The translations under genes and the position numbers were made by a program. Source: an uncultured Collinsella sp. (GTDB lineage Bacteria; Actinomycetota; Coriobacteriia; Coriobacteriales; Coriobacteriaceae). From it: a stretch of 64,000 bases of DNA. The DNA is taken from contig CAJJTG010000005.1 in the NCBI GenBank assembly GCA_905194675.1, positions 1-64,000 on the forward strand, in the 5' to 3' direction. Under the pieces are notes generated by a model, which was not told the DNA's origin, searched no databases, and saw only the letters and a list, made by a program, of their open reading frames with translations. The number at the start of each line of letters is the position of its first letter. The stretch's first letter is position 1. Of this stretch, positions 1 through 8,660 are shown in pieces.

Positions 1-114
1 TTGCTGCTGGCAAAGGGTGACGAGGAGCTCATGCACGTGGGCGACGAGTTCGTGCCCATCGAGAGCGACCTTTCGTTGGCCAATCGCCTGATCGATGTTA
101 CCCAGTTTGACTAA
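1..114 (+). CDS. 3' end of an unidentified gene (partial)
   Basis: An open frame enters from the window edge and stops at TAA 112-114. The 37 residues seen are acidic and end in LIDVTQFD. I do not recognise the family from this tail. It lies on the same strand as the next gene. The 111 bp between them hold no gene or hairpin I can support. Confidence 0.45.
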   Translation: MLLAKGDEELMHVGDEFVPIESDLSLANRLIDVTQFD

Positions 115-225
115 TGAACCATGATGGCGGCGGCGCCCTGAGTGCGCTGTCGCTGCAAGCGCGTTTCCCCTCAAGCGAGGCGCGCCGCCTAAGACCAGAA
201 GCCCCTTCTACGTAATGGAGTGACC

Positions 226-1137
226 ATGTCCCACAATACCCTGCCGACCGTCGCTGAGCTTTCGGGCGAGATGCGCGAGCGCTTGGCCAAGGTCAAGTAC
301 GTCTTTACCGACCTGGATGCCACGATGCTCGCACCCGGCTCGTGCGTGCTGCGCGACAACGACGGCAACCCTTCGACCAAACTCGTCGAGGCCGTCGTGG
401 CGCTCGCTCGCGCTGGTATTCAGGTGGTTCCCACCTCGGGCCGCAACCGCACAATGATCCACGAGGACGCGCGCGTGCTCGGCCTCAACTCCTACATTGG
501 TGAGATGGGCGGCCTGGTTATGTACGACCTCAAGGCCAACGATTGGGAGTATCTGACCGGCGACATGCCTTACGACCCCGTCTGCGGCCTTACTCCGCAC
601 CAGGTGATCGAGCAGACCGGCGTGTGCGAGAAGATCCTTGCCCGCTGGCCGCACAAGATCGAGTATCACAACGACATGTCGACCGGCTACAAGTACCGCG
701 AGGTCACCGTCGGCATGCGCGGCGATGTGCCCGACAATGAGGTTCAGGCCATCCTGGACGAGGCCGGCTGCGGCCTGGTGTGGGCCTGTAACGGTCACCT
801 GACGCATCTGTCCAAGCCGACGACGCTCGAGCTCGATCGCGTCGAGGACGGTCGCGCATTCAACATCAACCCCGCGGGCCTCAACAAAGGCGTCGCCATT
901 GCGCGCTTCTGCGAGCACCTGGGGATCGAGCGCGAGGAGACGCTCGCGCTCGGCGATTCCGAGTCCGACTTCTACATGGCCGATCACGTGGGCACGTTCT
1001 GCCTGGTCGAGAATGGCCTGACGAGCGCCGGCGCGCCCGAGTTCCTGGCTGCTTGCGAGAACGCTTTCGTTACGCGCGGCAAAATTGTCGACGGTTGGGC
1101 GGCGACGGCAGAGCTGCTGGTCGCGGCGCGTTCATAG
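226..1137 (+). CDS. HAD-superfamily (Cof-like) phosphatase
   Basis: A 303-residue cytosolic phosphohydrolase of the Cof-like HAD group, probably acting on small phosphorylated metabolites; the substrate cannot be read from sequence. Motif I is DLDAT (Asp29 and Asp31 as nucleophile and acid/base). The C-terminal Mg-binding motif is GDSESD (243-248). Between them lies the cap region typical of this group. I chose ATG 226 because GGAG at 217-220 sits 5 nt upstream; a GTG at 220 is in frame but overlaps the ribosome site. murI follows on the same strand after 51 bp. The HAD assignment is firm, the function open. Confidence 0.85.
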   Translation: MSHNTLPTVAELSGEMRERLAKVKYVFTDLDATMLAPGSCVLRDNDGNPSTKLVEAVVALARAGIQVVPTSGRNRTMIHEDARVLGLNSYIGEMGGLVMYDLKANDWEYLTGDMPYDPVCGLTPHQVIEQTGVCEKILARWPHKIEYHNDMSTGYKYREVTVGMRGDVPDNEVQAILDEAGCGLVWACNGHLTHLSKPTTLELDRVEDGRAFNINPAGLNKGVAIARFCEHLGIEREETLALGDSESDFYMADHVGTFCLVENGLTSAGAPEFLAACENAFVTRGKIVDGWAATAELLVAARS

Positions 1138-1188
1138 CGCGGCGTCGCTGCACTTGGACATGTCTTTTCGAGAGAGACTGGTGAGGTA

Positions 1189-2073
1189 ATGTCCGATATC
1201 GAGAATCCGGCAGGCGACACGCGCCCGATTGGCGTGTTCGATTCTGGTTTGGGCGGTCTGACGGTTGCGCGCGCGATTGCGACGGCGCTGCCGCACGAGT
1301 CCGTCTACTACTTTGGCGACACCAAGCGCTGCCCCTACGGCACGCGCACCGAGGATGAGGTGCGCTCGTTTGCGTTGCAGGCGGGTCGTTGGCTTTCGAA
1401 GCACGACGTCAAGATTATGGTCATCGCCTGCAACACGGCGACCGCTGCGGCCTTGCGTCTGGCCCAGCAGGTGCTCGACGTTCCCGTGATCGGTGTGATC
1501 GCGCCGGGTGCCCGTGCGGCAATCAACAGCACGCGTACGCGTCGCGTGGGCGTGCTCGCCACCAACCTCACCATTCGCTCGGGCGCCTACACGCGCGCCA
1601 TTCAGGATCTAGATGCCGGCGTCGATGTATACGGCTGTCCTGCCTCGAGCTTTGTCGAGGTTGTCGAACACGAGCTCGCCTCGGGTGCACATCTGCAGGA
1701 ACAGTGGCTTGAGAACGAGGACATCTTCGATACGCCTGCCGTGCGTGCGCTGGTGGGTGCCACGGTTGAGCCGCTGCGCGACCACGGTATCGATACCGTG
1801 GTGCTCGGCTGTACGCATTTTCCGCTGTTGGTGGGACCTATCCGCCATGCTCTGGGGCCTGGGGTGCGCGTCGTGAGTTCCGCCGAGGAGACCACACGCG
1901 AGTTGACCGATATCCTCACGCGCCGCGAGCAGCTGGCGGGCGATGCCGCCGAGCCGCAGCATCGTTTTGCCACGACGGCCGATAACATTGCCGAGTTTGC
2001 GGTGGCGGGCAGCTTTATCTTTGGTCAGCCGCTCAAGAGCATTGAGCATATCGATATCGATGAACTGAAATAG
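1189..2073 (+). CDS. murI: Glutamate racemase
   Basis: Converts L- to D-glutamate for peptidoglycan stem peptides. The 294-residue protein is of normal length plus a short N-terminal extension. The family's two catalytic cysteines are visible: Cys81 in [10 protein letters not shown] and Cys208 in [19 protein letters not shown] (17-26) and [10 protein letters not shown] (42-51) are the other signature stretches. GAGG lies only 2 nt before the ATG, which is close spacing but the only good start. It begins a murI-rph-rdgB-dtd run on one strand, an order common in Gram-positive genomes. Confidence 0.97.
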   Translation: MSDIENPAGDTRPIGVFDSGLGGLTVARAIATALPHESVYYFGDTKRCPYGTRTEDEVRSFALQAGRWLSKHDVKIMVIACNTATAAALRLAQQVLDVPVIGVIAPGARAAINSTRTRRVGVLATNLTIRSGAYTRAIQDLDAGVDVYGCPASSFVEVVEHELASGAHLQEQWLENEDIFDTPAVRALVGATVEPLRDHGIDTVVLGCTHFPLLVGPIRHALGPGVRVVSSAEETTRELTDILTRREQLAGDAAEPQHRFATTADNIAEFAVAGSFIFGQPLKSIEHIDIDELK

Positions 2074-2128
2074 ACGTAGGGTTACCGTCCAAAGACTTGC
2101 CCCCTTCTTTTGCCGAAAGGATATTTCT

Positions 2129-2854
2129 ATGGAGTACATGCAGGTCAATCGCGCCAACGGCCGCGCCGCCAACGAGTTGCGCCCCGTTAAGCTCACCCGT
2201 GGCGTCATGAAGCACGCCCACGGCTCGTGTTTGGCCGAGTTCGGCGACACGCGCGTGCTGTGCGCCGCCACTATCGAGGAGGGCGTGCCGGGCTGGCGAA
2301 AGGGAGCTAAGGCCGGCTGGGTGACCGCGGAATACGCCATGCTGCCGGCGTCGACCGGCAAGCGCTGCAAGCGCGAGCACGCCAACCGCAAGGGTCGCTC
2401 CATGGAGATCGAGCGCCTCATTGGCCGCAGCCTGCGCACCGTCGTCAACATGAAGGCGCTCGGCGAGTACACCGTCACCGTCGACTGCGATGTGATTCAG
2501 GCCGATGGCGGCACGCGTACAGCGAGCATCACCGGCGCCTGGGTGGCGCTGCACGACGCCCTCGCCATGTGGGTCGAGGCGGGCAAGATCGGGCGCATCC
2601 CGCTTATCGGCCAGGTGGCTGCCATCTCCATGGGCGTTGTCGACGGCAATACGCTGCTTGACCTCGATTATTCCGAGGACAGCCATGCCGAGGTCGACAT
2701 GAACCTCGTCGCCACCGACACCGGTGAGATGATCGAGCTCCAGGGCACCGGCGAGCAGGCGCCCTTCGACCGCAAACGCCTCAACGCCCTGCTCGACCTG
2801 GGCGACAAGGGTATTGCCGAGCTCATCGAGCTTCAGCGCCAAGCCATCGTCTAA
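2129..2854 (+). CDS. rph: Ribonuclease PH
   Basis: Phosphate-dependent 3'-to-5' exoribonuclease that trims tRNA 3' ends. The 241-residue length is typical. Seen: N-terminal [15 protein letters not shown], then [18 protein letters not shown], and [17 protein letters not shown] in the hexamer-forming core. The ATG at 2129 has AAAGGA upstream. The stop codon TAA at 2852-2854 merges with the first bases of a palindromic repeat (2853-2887). It is followed by rdgB, the usual partner gene. Confidence 0.97.
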   Translation: MEYMQVNRANGRAANELRPVKLTRGVMKHAHGSCLAEFGDTRVLCAATIEEGVPGWRKGAKAGWVTAEYAMLPASTGKRCKREHANRKGRSMEIERLIGRSLRTVVNMKALGEYTVTVDCDVIQADGGTRTASITGAWVALHDALAMWVEAGKIGRIPLIGQVAAISMGVVDGNTLLDLDYSEDSHAEVDMNLVATDTGEMIELQGTGEQAPFDRKRLNALLDLGDKGIAELIELQRQAIV

Positions 2855-2887
2855 CCTGCCAAAAAGGGATGTTTATTTTGGCAGGTT
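2853..2887. repeat. Short palindrome, family C
   Basis: AACCTGCCAAAA (2853-2864) pairs perfectly with TTTTGGCAGGTT (2876-2887) around an 11-nt loop. It overlaps the rph stop codon. The same stem, with one wobble, recurs at 41175-41213; related elements lie at 35385, 38102 and 41119. Confidence 0.8.
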
Positions 2888-2995
2888 TTATCTGGGAAAA
2901 CGTCGAAGTATAAGACTGCCGTTGATTGAGAGGGGGGAGGCAGGGGCCCTCGTCGCCCTCGGCGCGGCATTGCTATAGAGACAAGGAGACCACTC

Positions 2996-3637
2996 ATGGC
3001 ACTTGAGAAGATCGACATCGACACCCTCGACCCGGCGGCGACCATCGTCGTGGCAACCGGAAACGCTCATAAGCTCACCGAGATCGAGGCCATTTTGGGC
3101 AAGGTCATGCCCGAGGTACGCTTTGTGGCGCTCGGTCAGCTGGGCGATTTTGAGGACCCCGAGGAAAACGGCACGACGTTTTTGGAGAACGCCATCATCA
3201 AGGCGCAGGCTGCGGTCGAGGAGACGGGGCTCATGGCCATTGCCGACGATTCGGGCTTGGTCGTTGATGCCCTGGACGGCGAGCCGGGCGTGTATAGCGC
3301 GCGCTATGCGGGCGTGCATGGCGACGATGCCGCCAACAACGCCAAGCTGCTCGTTAACCTGGAAGGCGTGGCCGACGAGGATCGCACCGCGCGTTTTATG
3401 AGCGTCGTTGCGCTCATCGACACGGACGGTTTGGTCACCTATGGTGAGGGCGCCTGCGAGGGCACTATCGCACATGAGGGCCGCGGCGATCACGGCTTTG
3501 GCTACGACCCGCTGTTCCTGCCGGTCGACACGCCGGGCAAGACCATGGCCGAGCTGACGGCGGACGAGAAGAACGCCATCAGCCATCGATTCCATGCGCT
3601 CGAGCACCTATCCGCCAAACTGACGGGCGAGGAGTAG
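2996..3637 (+). CDS. rdgB: XTP/dITP pyrophosphatase (non-canonical purine NTPase)
   Basis: Removes XTP, ITP and dITP from the nucleotide pool by cleaving them to the monophosphate. The 213 residues carry the Ham1 family blocks: VATGNAHKLTEIEAIL near the N-terminus (P-loop like substrate site), DDSGLVVDALDG (catalytic Asp region) and GFGYDPLFL. A 15-residue N-terminal extension precedes the first block. The start ATG 2996 follows AAGGAG with good spacing. dtd begins 3 nt after the stop, so the two are almost certainly co-transcribed. Confidence 0.95.
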   Translation: MALEKIDIDTLDPAATIVVATGNAHKLTEIEAILGKVMPEVRFVALGQLGDFEDPEENGTTFLENAIIKAQAAVEETGLMAIADDSGLVVDALDGEPGVYSARYAGVHGDDAANNAKLLVNLEGVADEDRTARFMSVVALIDTDGLVTYGEGACEGTIAHEGRGDHGFGYDPLFLPVDTPGKTMAELTADEKNAISHRFHALEHLSAKLTGEE

Positions 3638-3640
3638 GCC

Positions 3641-4087
3641 GTGCGCGCGGTGGTGCAGCGCGTGCTCAACGCCGGCGTGACGGTCGACGGCGATTGCGTG
3701 GGCCGCATTGGACGCGGCTACCTGGTGCTGCTGGGTGTGGGCCATGGCGACACGCGCGCCGAGGCCGATAAGCTGTGGGGCAAGCTCCGGGGCTTGCGCA
3801 TTAACGAGGACGATAACGGCAAGACCAACCTGGCACTTGCCGATGTCGACGGCGAGGTTCTCGTGGTGTCGCAGTTCACGCTGTTCGCCGATTGCCGTCA
3901 CGGCCGCCGTCCATCGTTTACGGATGCCGGCGCCCCCGATGTCGCCAACGAGCTCTACGAGTACTTCCTGACGCTTGTGCGCGAGGACGTCGAGCACGTA
4001 GCGCATGGCATCTTCGGCGCCGACATGAAGGTCGACCTCGTCAACGACGGTCCATTCACCATCGTTCTGGACACAGACAATCTGTAA
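3641..4087 (+). CDS. dtd: D-aminoacyl-tRNA deacylase
   Basis: Hydrolyses D-amino acids mischarged onto tRNA. It has the family length (148 residues). The conserved substrate motif is seen as SQFTLFADCRHGRRPSF, and the C-terminal cross-subunit motif GPFTIVLDT closes the protein. It begins with GTG directly after rdgB. RAVVQRV at the N-terminus is the usual Dtd opening. Confidence 0.96.
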   Translation: MRAVVQRVLNAGVTVDGDCVGRIGRGYLVLLGVGHGDTRAEADKLWGKLRGLRINEDDNGKTNLALADVDGEVLVVSQFTLFADCRHGRRPSFTDAGAPDVANELYEYFLTLVREDVEHVAHGIFGADMKVDLVNDGPFTIVLDTDNL

Positions 4088-4120
4088 GTAGTCAATTTTG
4101 GACGGGGATTTTTTAGCTAC

Positions 4121-4150
4121 TTGCGTATGGCGGTAGCAGGGTGCTATAGT
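4121..4150 (+). promoter_or_regulatory. Sigma-A type promoter upstream of veg
   Basis: TTGCGT (4121-4126) and TATAGT (4145-4150) are 18 bp apart and lie 68 bp before the veg start. They are the only good promoter match in the dtd-veg gap. Confidence 0.6.
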
Positions 4151-4217
4151 ATTAGAGTTTTGTCTATCTTAGGGGTATTATCCCCTTTTTGAATTGCACC
4201 TTCTGGAGGCCCTGTTC

Positions 4218-4514
4218 ATGGAAGAGATGGAAGTCAATCACGTCGACGACATCCACGAGAAGCTGACCGATATGGTGGGCGATCGCGTTAAGGTGAAGGC
4301 CAACATGGGCCGCACCCGCGTCGTCGAGCGCATGGGCACCATCAAGAGCGTCCATCCGGCAGTCTTTATCGTCGAGGTCGACGAGCGCCGTGGCCGCAAG
4401 TCGCGTCAGTCCTACCAGTATATTGATGTTCTCACCGGCCAGGTCGAGCTGTTCGACCCCGAGAGCGGCGAGCACATTTTTACCCCGCTCGGCAATCAGC
4501 TCGAGGAGCACTAG
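4218..4514 (+). CDS. veg: Veg family protein
   Basis: A 98-residue protein of the Veg family (DUF1021), small SH3-like proteins linked to biofilm control in Bacillus; the molecular role is not established. Seen: GDRVKVKANMGRTR, then ERMGTIKSVHPAVFIVEVDE and SYQYIDVLTGQVELF, which match the family core. ATG 4218 is chosen because TGGAGG (4204-4209) is 8 nt upstream; an in-frame TTG at 4194 lacks a site. Its stop lies 2 bp before ispE. The veg-ispE neighbourhood is also found in Bacillus. Confidence 0.88.
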   Translation: MEEMEVNHVDDIHEKLTDMVGDRVKVKANMGRTRVVERMGTIKSVHPAVFIVEVDERRGRKSRQSYQYIDVLTGQVELFDPESGEHIFTPLGNQLEEH

Positions 4515-4516
4515 CG

Positions 4517-5413
4517 GTGACCGATTGGTCCCTGACCCTTTCCGCGCCGGCAAAGATCAACCTCTATCTGGGGGTTCATACCGAGCGTGACGACCGCGGC
4601 TACCATAAGGTCGATTCCCTGATGGCAGCCGTCGGTCTTGCCGATATCGTGACGGTCGCCCCGGCGCAGGATCTGACCGTCCAGACGGTTCCGGCATCCG
4701 ACTTTCCCATGCAAAAGAATACGGCGTATCGTGCGGCCGCTGCTATGGCCGAGCATTACGGTCGTGAAGCCAATGTCTGCATCACGATCGAGAAGCGCAT
4801 CCCGTTGTGTGCCGGCCTGGGCGGTCCCTCGACGGATGCCGCGGCGGTCATTGTCGCCTTAGCGGAGCTCTGGGGCGTCGATCGCAGCGATCCCGCGCTG
4901 GATGACATCGCGCGCGGCATTGGCGCCGACGTGCCGTTCTTTTTGCATGCCAGCCCTGCATTTTACGTGGGTGGGGGAGACGTGCTGGCAACCGAGTACC
5001 CCGCACTGCCCGCGACACCCGTCGTGCTGGTCAAGCCACGCGAGGCAAGTGTTTCAACAATTGAAGCCTATCGACGTTTTGACGAGGCCCCAGCGCCTGC
5101 GGACAAGCCCGGAGCGATCGCATCTGCCCTTCGCTCGGGAGACGCAGAGGCGGCCTACGCGCTCGTCCACAACAACCTGGGAGTCATTTCCGCGCAAATG
5201 GAGCCGCGGATTCAAACGGTGCTCGACTGGCTTCGTTCACAGGACGGTACCATTACCGCAAACGTGTGCGGTTCGGGTGCCTGCTCGTTTGCTCTCTGCG
5301 ATACCGCCGCCACGGCAGTCAATCTTGCGGAAGCTGCCCAGCAAAATGGCTGGTGGGCTTATGCAACGGAGCTCGTTTCCGACACGGTTCGCGTCGAAGT
5401 GCCAAAGAAGTAA
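4517..5413 (+). CDS. ispE: 4-diphosphocytidyl-2-C-methyl-D-erythritol kinase
   Basis: ATP-dependent kinase of the MEP isoprenoid pathway. The 298 residues show the GHMP-kinase pattern: SAPAKINLYLGV at the N-terminus with the catalytic Lys, and the phosphate loop. That loop reads AGLGGPSTDAAA where most homologues have GLGGGSSDAA, a conservative but visible change. The start is GTG, 2 bp after veg. ispD and ispF of the same pathway lie at 20.1-21.3 kb, so three MEP genes are in this window. Confidence 0.95.
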   Translation: MTDWSLTLSAPAKINLYLGVHTERDDRGYHKVDSLMAAVGLADIVTVAPAQDLTVQTVPASDFPMQKNTAYRAAAAMAEHYGREANVCITIEKRIPLCAGLGGPSTDAAAVIVALAELWGVDRSDPALDDIARGIGADVPFFLHASPAFYVGGGDVLATEYPALPATPVVLVKPREASVSTIEAYRRFDEAPAPADKPGAIASALRSGDAEAAYALVHNNLGVISAQMEPRIQTVLDWLRSQDGTITANVCGSGACSFALCDTAATAVNLAEAAQQNGWWAYATELVSDTVRVEVPKK

Positions 5414-5462
5414 AAATTTCTCTAGCACACGACGGAAATCTTTGTTACTATAGTCGAGCTAA

Positions 5463-5539
5463 CGGGTTGTGGCTCAGTTTGGTAGAGCACTGCGTTCGGG
5501 ACGCAGGGGTCGCTGGTTCAAATCCAGTCAACCCGACCA
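5463..5539 (+). tRNA. tRNA-Pro (CGG)
   Basis: Acceptor arms CGGGTTG (5463-5469) and CAACCCG (5529-5535) pair fully. The anticodon stem CTGCG/CGCAG holds loop TTCGGGA, giving anticodon CGG. The T-loop GTTCAAATC is present and CCA is encoded (5537-5539). A TATAGT at 5449-5454 is a likely -10 box. Confidence 0.96.
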
Positions 5540-5550
5540 GAGCATGAGGA

Positions 5551-5578
5551 GGGATCGCTTCTTGCGGTCCCTTTTTTT
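5551..5578 (+). terminator. Terminator after tRNA-Pro
   Basis: GGGATCGC pairs with GCGGTCCC (one G-U) and is followed by seven T residues (5572-5578). Confidence 0.85.
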
Positions 5579-5586
5579 AGCTATTG

Positions 5587-5615
5587 TTGTGATACCGCGG
5601 CACCCGCGGTATACT
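5587..5615 (+). promoter_or_regulatory. tatA promoter with palindromic spacer
   Basis: TTGTGA (5587-5592) and TATACT (5610-5615) are 17 bp apart. A perfect 9-bp inverted repeat, ATACCGCGG / CCGCGGTAT around CAC (5592-5612), fills the spacer and touches both boxes. This may be an operator. Confidence 0.65.
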
Positions 5616-5651
5616 CATTCGAGCTTGTCTCGCTGTATTGTGGAGGTCTAC

Positions 5652-5927
5652 ATGTTTGGACTGAGGGCTCCTGAGCTCATCATTATTCTCGTTGTTGTCC
5701 TGATTATCTTCGGGCCTAAGAACCTGCCGAAGCTCGGCAAGTCCCTCGGCTCTACCGTCAAGAATATCCGCGAGGGTATGGAGGGCGACGATAAGGGCGA
5801 AACCAAGCAGGCCGAGGACGTTGTGGTCGAGGAGTCCAAGGAGGACAAGGAGATCGCAGAGCTCGAGGCCAAGCTCGCTGCTGCCAAGCAAAAGAAGGCA
5901 GAGGACAGCGACGCGGACGCAGAGTAG
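5652..5927 (+). CDS. tatA: Sec-independent translocase subunit TatA
   Basis: Pore-forming subunit of the twin-arginine export machinery. Of 91 residues, about 6-21 form one hydrophobic membrane helix ([21 protein letters not shown]), followed by the typical FGP hinge, an amphipathic helix and a long charged tail rich in Glu, Lys and Ala that is probably coiled. ATG 5652 has TGGAGG at the right distance. No tatC or tatB lies in the window. A twin-arginine-like signal (ISRRSLLVSAG) occurs on the lipoprotein at 43127-44107, one possible substrate. Confidence 0.92.
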   Translation: MFGLRAPELIIILVVVLIIFGPKNLPKLGKSLGSTVKNIREGMEGDDKGETKQAEDVVVEESKEDKEIAELEAKLAAAKQKKAEDSDADAE

Positions 5928-5952
5928 TCCCATCCCTTTGGGGTGAGCACCT

Positions 5953-5985
5953 GACCGGCTTGCCCGCAGGCTAGCCGGTCTTTTT
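5953..5985 (+). terminator. Terminator after tatA
   Basis: GACCGGCT (5953-5960) and AGCCGGTC (5973-5980) pair perfectly, followed by TTTTT. A TTGACA at 5993-5998 just beyond may begin the greA promoter, but no good -10 lies at standard spacing. Confidence 0.9.
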
Positions 5986-6033
5986 CGTTTTGTTGACAGT
6001 TGATCGTTACATCATAGTTGGGGAGATATCCGT

Positions 6034-6504
6034 ATGGACGCAAGCCAGATCGTACTGACCGCTGAGGGCCGCCAGAAGCTCGTCGAGGAGCTCGCTTGGC
6101 GTGAGGGCGATTACGCCAAGGAGATCGTCGAGGACATCAAGGAAGCCCGCGCGTTCGGCGACCTTTCGGAGAACTCCGAGTACGACGCCGCCAAGGACAA
6201 GCAGGCCCAGAATGCTGCTCGCATTGCCGAGATTCAGGCCATCCTCGCCAACGCTCAGGTTGCTGCCACCACGGGCGATCTGACCGTCTCCATCGGTTCC
6301 ACCGTTTCTCTGATCGATCCCAACGGTGAGGTCATGGAAGTCACGCTCGTCGGTACCACCGAGACCAACTCGCTCGAGCACAAGATCTCCAACGAGTCTC
6401 CGGTCGGCCATGCCATCATCGGTCACGGCGAGGGCGACTCCGTCGAGGTTGTTACGCCTTCGGGCAAGACCCGCGTCTACACCATCGCAAAGATCGCACG
6501 CTAG
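6034..6504 (+). CDS. greA: Transcription elongation factor GreA
   Basis: Rescues backtracked RNA polymerase by stimulating transcript cleavage. The 156 residues follow the family layout: an N-terminal coiled-coil hairpin with the acidic tip region (LSENSEYDAAKDKQA) that reaches the active site, then the C-terminal FKBP-like domain with HKISNESPVGHAIIGH. ATG 6034 has GGGGAG upstream. It is bounded by terminators on both sides, so it is likely monocistronic. Confidence 0.97.
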   Translation: MDASQIVLTAEGRQKLVEELAWREGDYAKEIVEDIKEARAFGDLSENSEYDAAKDKQAQNAARIAEIQAILANAQVAATTGDLTVSIGSTVSLIDPNGEVMEVTLVGTTETNSLEHKISNESPVGHAIIGHGEGDSVEVVTPSGKTRVYTIAKIAR

Positions 6505-6532
6505 ACCAAGGTCCCGCGTAAAGGTATGTTTT

Positions 6533-6568
6533 CGCTCCCTGGGACCGAATCCTGGGGAGCGTTTTAAT
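6533..6568 (+). terminator. Terminator between greA and lysS
   Basis: CGCTCCC (6533-6539) pairs with GGGAGCG (6555-6561), followed by TTTTAATTT. Confidence 0.85.
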
Positions 6569-6583
6569 TTGAGGAGCTAACTT

Positions 6584-8548
6584 ATGGCAGAGAACCAGAA
6601 CGCCGCCGATCAGGCATCGACGCTCAACGACGAGCGCGCCACCCGCCTGGCCAAGCGCGCCGCCCTGTTCGAGGCGGGCCAGAACCCCTATCCCGAGCAC
6701 TCCGAGATTGAGGACTACGTCGTCGACATTGAGACTAAGTACGCCGAGCTCACCGATGGCGAGGACACCGAGGACGTCGTGAAGATCGGCGGCCGTGTGG
6801 TCGCCAAGCGCGGTCAGGGCAAGATCATGTTCATCGTCGTGCGCGACGCGACCGGCGAGATCCAGCTGTTCTGCCGCATCAACGATATGGACGAGGCCGC
6901 CTGGAATACGCTCAAGGCTCTCGACCTGGGCGATATCCTGGGCGTGACCGGCGTGGTCGTGCGTACCAAGCGTGGTCAGCTTTCCGTTGCCCCCAAGAGC
7001 GCGACGCTGCTGTCCAAGGCCGTTCGCCCGCTGCCCGAGAAGTTCCACGGTCTCTCTGACAAGGAGACCCGCTATCGTCAGCGTTATGTCGACTTGATCG
7101 CCAACGACGACGTTCGCGAGACCTTCCGCAAGCGCTCGCAGATCCTCTCCACGTTCCGCCGCTTTATGGAGTCCGATGGCTACATGGAGGTTGAGACCCC
7201 TATCCTGCAGACCATCCAGGGCGGAGCTACTGCCAAGCCGTTCATCACGCACTTCAACGCGCTCGATCAGGAGTGCTACCTGCGTATCGCCACCGAGCTG
7301 CACCTCAAGCGCTGCATCGTCGGCGGCTTTGAGCGCGTTTTCGAGATCGGCCGCATCTTCCGCAACGAGGGTATGGACCTCACCCACAACCCCGAGTTCA
7401 CCACGATGGAGGCTTACCGCGCCTTCTCCGATCTCGAGGGCATGAAGGCGCTCGCCCAGGGTGTCATTAAGGCCGCTAACAAGGCTATCGGCAACCCCGA
7501 GGTTATTGAGTACCAGGGCCAGACCATCGACCTTTCTGGTGAGTGGGCAAGCCGTTCCATGACCGATATCGTCTCTGACGTGATTGGTAAGCAGGTCACC
7601 ATCGACACGCCGGTTGAGGAGCTTGCTGCCGCTGCACGCGAGAAGGGCCTGGAGATCAAGCCCGAGTGGACCGCCGGCAAGATCATCGCCGAGATCTATG
7701 ACGAGCTGGGCGAGGACACCATCGTCAACCCCACCTTCGTGTGCGATTACCCCATCGAGGTTAGCCCGCTTGCCAAGCGCTTTGAGCATGATCCGCGCCT
7801 GACCCATCGCTTTGAGCTGGTCATCGCCGGTCACGAGTACGCCAACGCGTTCTCCGAGCTCAACGACCCGGTCGACCAGGCCGAGCGCTTCGCTGCCCAG
7901 ATGGCCGAGAAGGCCGGCGGCGACGATGAGGCCATGGAGTACGATGAGGATTACGTGCGTGCCCTCGAGTACGGTATGCCTCCCGCGGGCGGCATTGGCA
8001 TCGGTATCGACCGCGTGGTCATGCTGCTCACCAACCAGGCTTCCATCCGCGACGTGCTGCTGTTCCCACACATGAAGCCCGAGAAGGGTTTCCAGTCCGG
8101 TGCCGCCGCTGCCAAGGCTGCCGAGGCCGGCAACACCGCGAGCCCCTTCGTCAAGCCGCTCAAGCCCACGCTCGACTACTCCAAGATTGCCGTCGAGCCG
8201 CTGTTTGAGGAGTTCGTCGACTTTGATACCTTCTCCAAGAGCGACTTCCGCGCCGTTAAGGTCAAGGCATGCGAGGCTGTCAAGAAGTCCAAGAAGCTGC
8301 TGAACTTTACGCTCGACGACGGCACCGGTACCGACCGCACCATCCTCTCCGGTATTCACGAGTATTACGAGCCCGAGGACCTGGTCGGCAAGACCCTGCT
8401 CGCCATCACCAACCTGCCTCCGCGCAAGATGATGGGTATCCCCAGCTGCGGCATGCTCATCAGCGCCATCCACGAGGAGGAGGGCGAGGAGCGTCTCAAC
8501 CTGATTCAGCTCGACGCTTCCATCCCTGCCGGCGCGAAGATGTACTAA
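6584..8548 (+). CDS. lysS: Lysyl-tRNA synthetase (class II) with C-terminal tRNA-binding domain
   Basis: Charges tRNA-Lys. At 654 residues it is about 150 longer than a normal bacterial class II LysRS. Residues ~50-495 hold the OB anticodon-binding domain and the class II core, including FEIGRIFRNEGMD (motif 2) and GGIGIGIDRVVMLLT (motif 3). After a linker (~497-545) comes a second RNA-binding module, residues ~549-654, with SKSDFRAVKVKACEAV, SKKLLNFTLDDG, ILSGIHEYYEPEDLVGK and GIPSCGMLISA. This is the Trbp111/EMAP-type domain usually found at the C-terminus of MetRS or PheRS beta. No frameshift joins the parts. The extra domain probably raises tRNA affinity or drives dimer contacts. Confidence 0.95.
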   Translation: MAENQNAADQASTLNDERATRLAKRAALFEAGQNPYPEHSEIEDYVVDIETKYAELTDGEDTEDVVKIGGRVVAKRGQGKIMFIVVRDATGEIQLFCRINDMDEAAWNTLKALDLGDILGVTGVVVRTKRGQLSVAPKSATLLSKAVRPLPEKFHGLSDKETRYRQRYVDLIANDDVRETFRKRSQILSTFRRFMESDGYMEVETPILQTIQGGATAKPFITHFNALDQECYLRIATELHLKRCIVGGFERVFEIGRIFRNEGMDLTHNPEFTTMEAYRAFSDLEGMKALAQGVIKAANKAIGNPEVIEYQGQTIDLSGEWASRSMTDIVSDVIGKQVTIDTPVEELAAAAREKGLEIKPEWTAGKIIAEIYDELGEDTIVNPTFVCDYPIEVSPLAKRFEHDPRLTHRFELVIAGHEYANAFSELNDPVDQAERFAAQMAEKAGGDDEAMEYDEDYVRALEYGMPPAGGIGIGIDRVVMLLTNQASIRDVLLFPHMKPEKGFQSGAAAAKAAEAGNTASPFVKPLKPTLDYSKIAVEPLFEEFVDFDTFSKSDFRAVKVKACEAVKKSKKLLNFTLDDGTGTDRTILSGIHEYYEPEDLVGKTLLAITNLPPRKMMGIPSCGMLISAIHEEEGEERLNLIQLDASIPAGAKMY

Positions 8549-8551
8549 CTA

Positions 8552-8578
8552 GTTACGCGGTTCTACGAACCGCGTAAC
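8552..8578. terminator. 12-bp perfect hairpin after lysS
   Basis: GTTACGCGGTTC (8552-8563) and GAACCGCGTAAC (8567-8578) pair perfectly with a 3-nt loop. No T tract follows, so it may act with the hairpin at 8627. Confidence 0.6.
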
Positions 8579-8626
8579 GGCTCGACGCTGCGCGGGCCGC
8601 ATTTGGACAATCTGACGTTCAACTTC

Positions 8627-8660
8627 AAGGGCGCGACCAGAAGGTCAGCGCCCTTTCGTT
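8627..8660 (+). terminator. Terminator downstream of lysS
   Basis: AAGGGCGC (8627-8634) pairs with GCGCCCTT (8648-8655) with an inner GACC/GGTC stem, then TTCGTTT. Confidence 0.75.

Noticed and set aside
6452..8473. Long open frame antisense to lysS
   Set aside because: It mirrors the codon structure of lysS in reverse, has a low-complexity His/Asp/Leu-rich product and no ribosome site. It is a GC-rich shadow.
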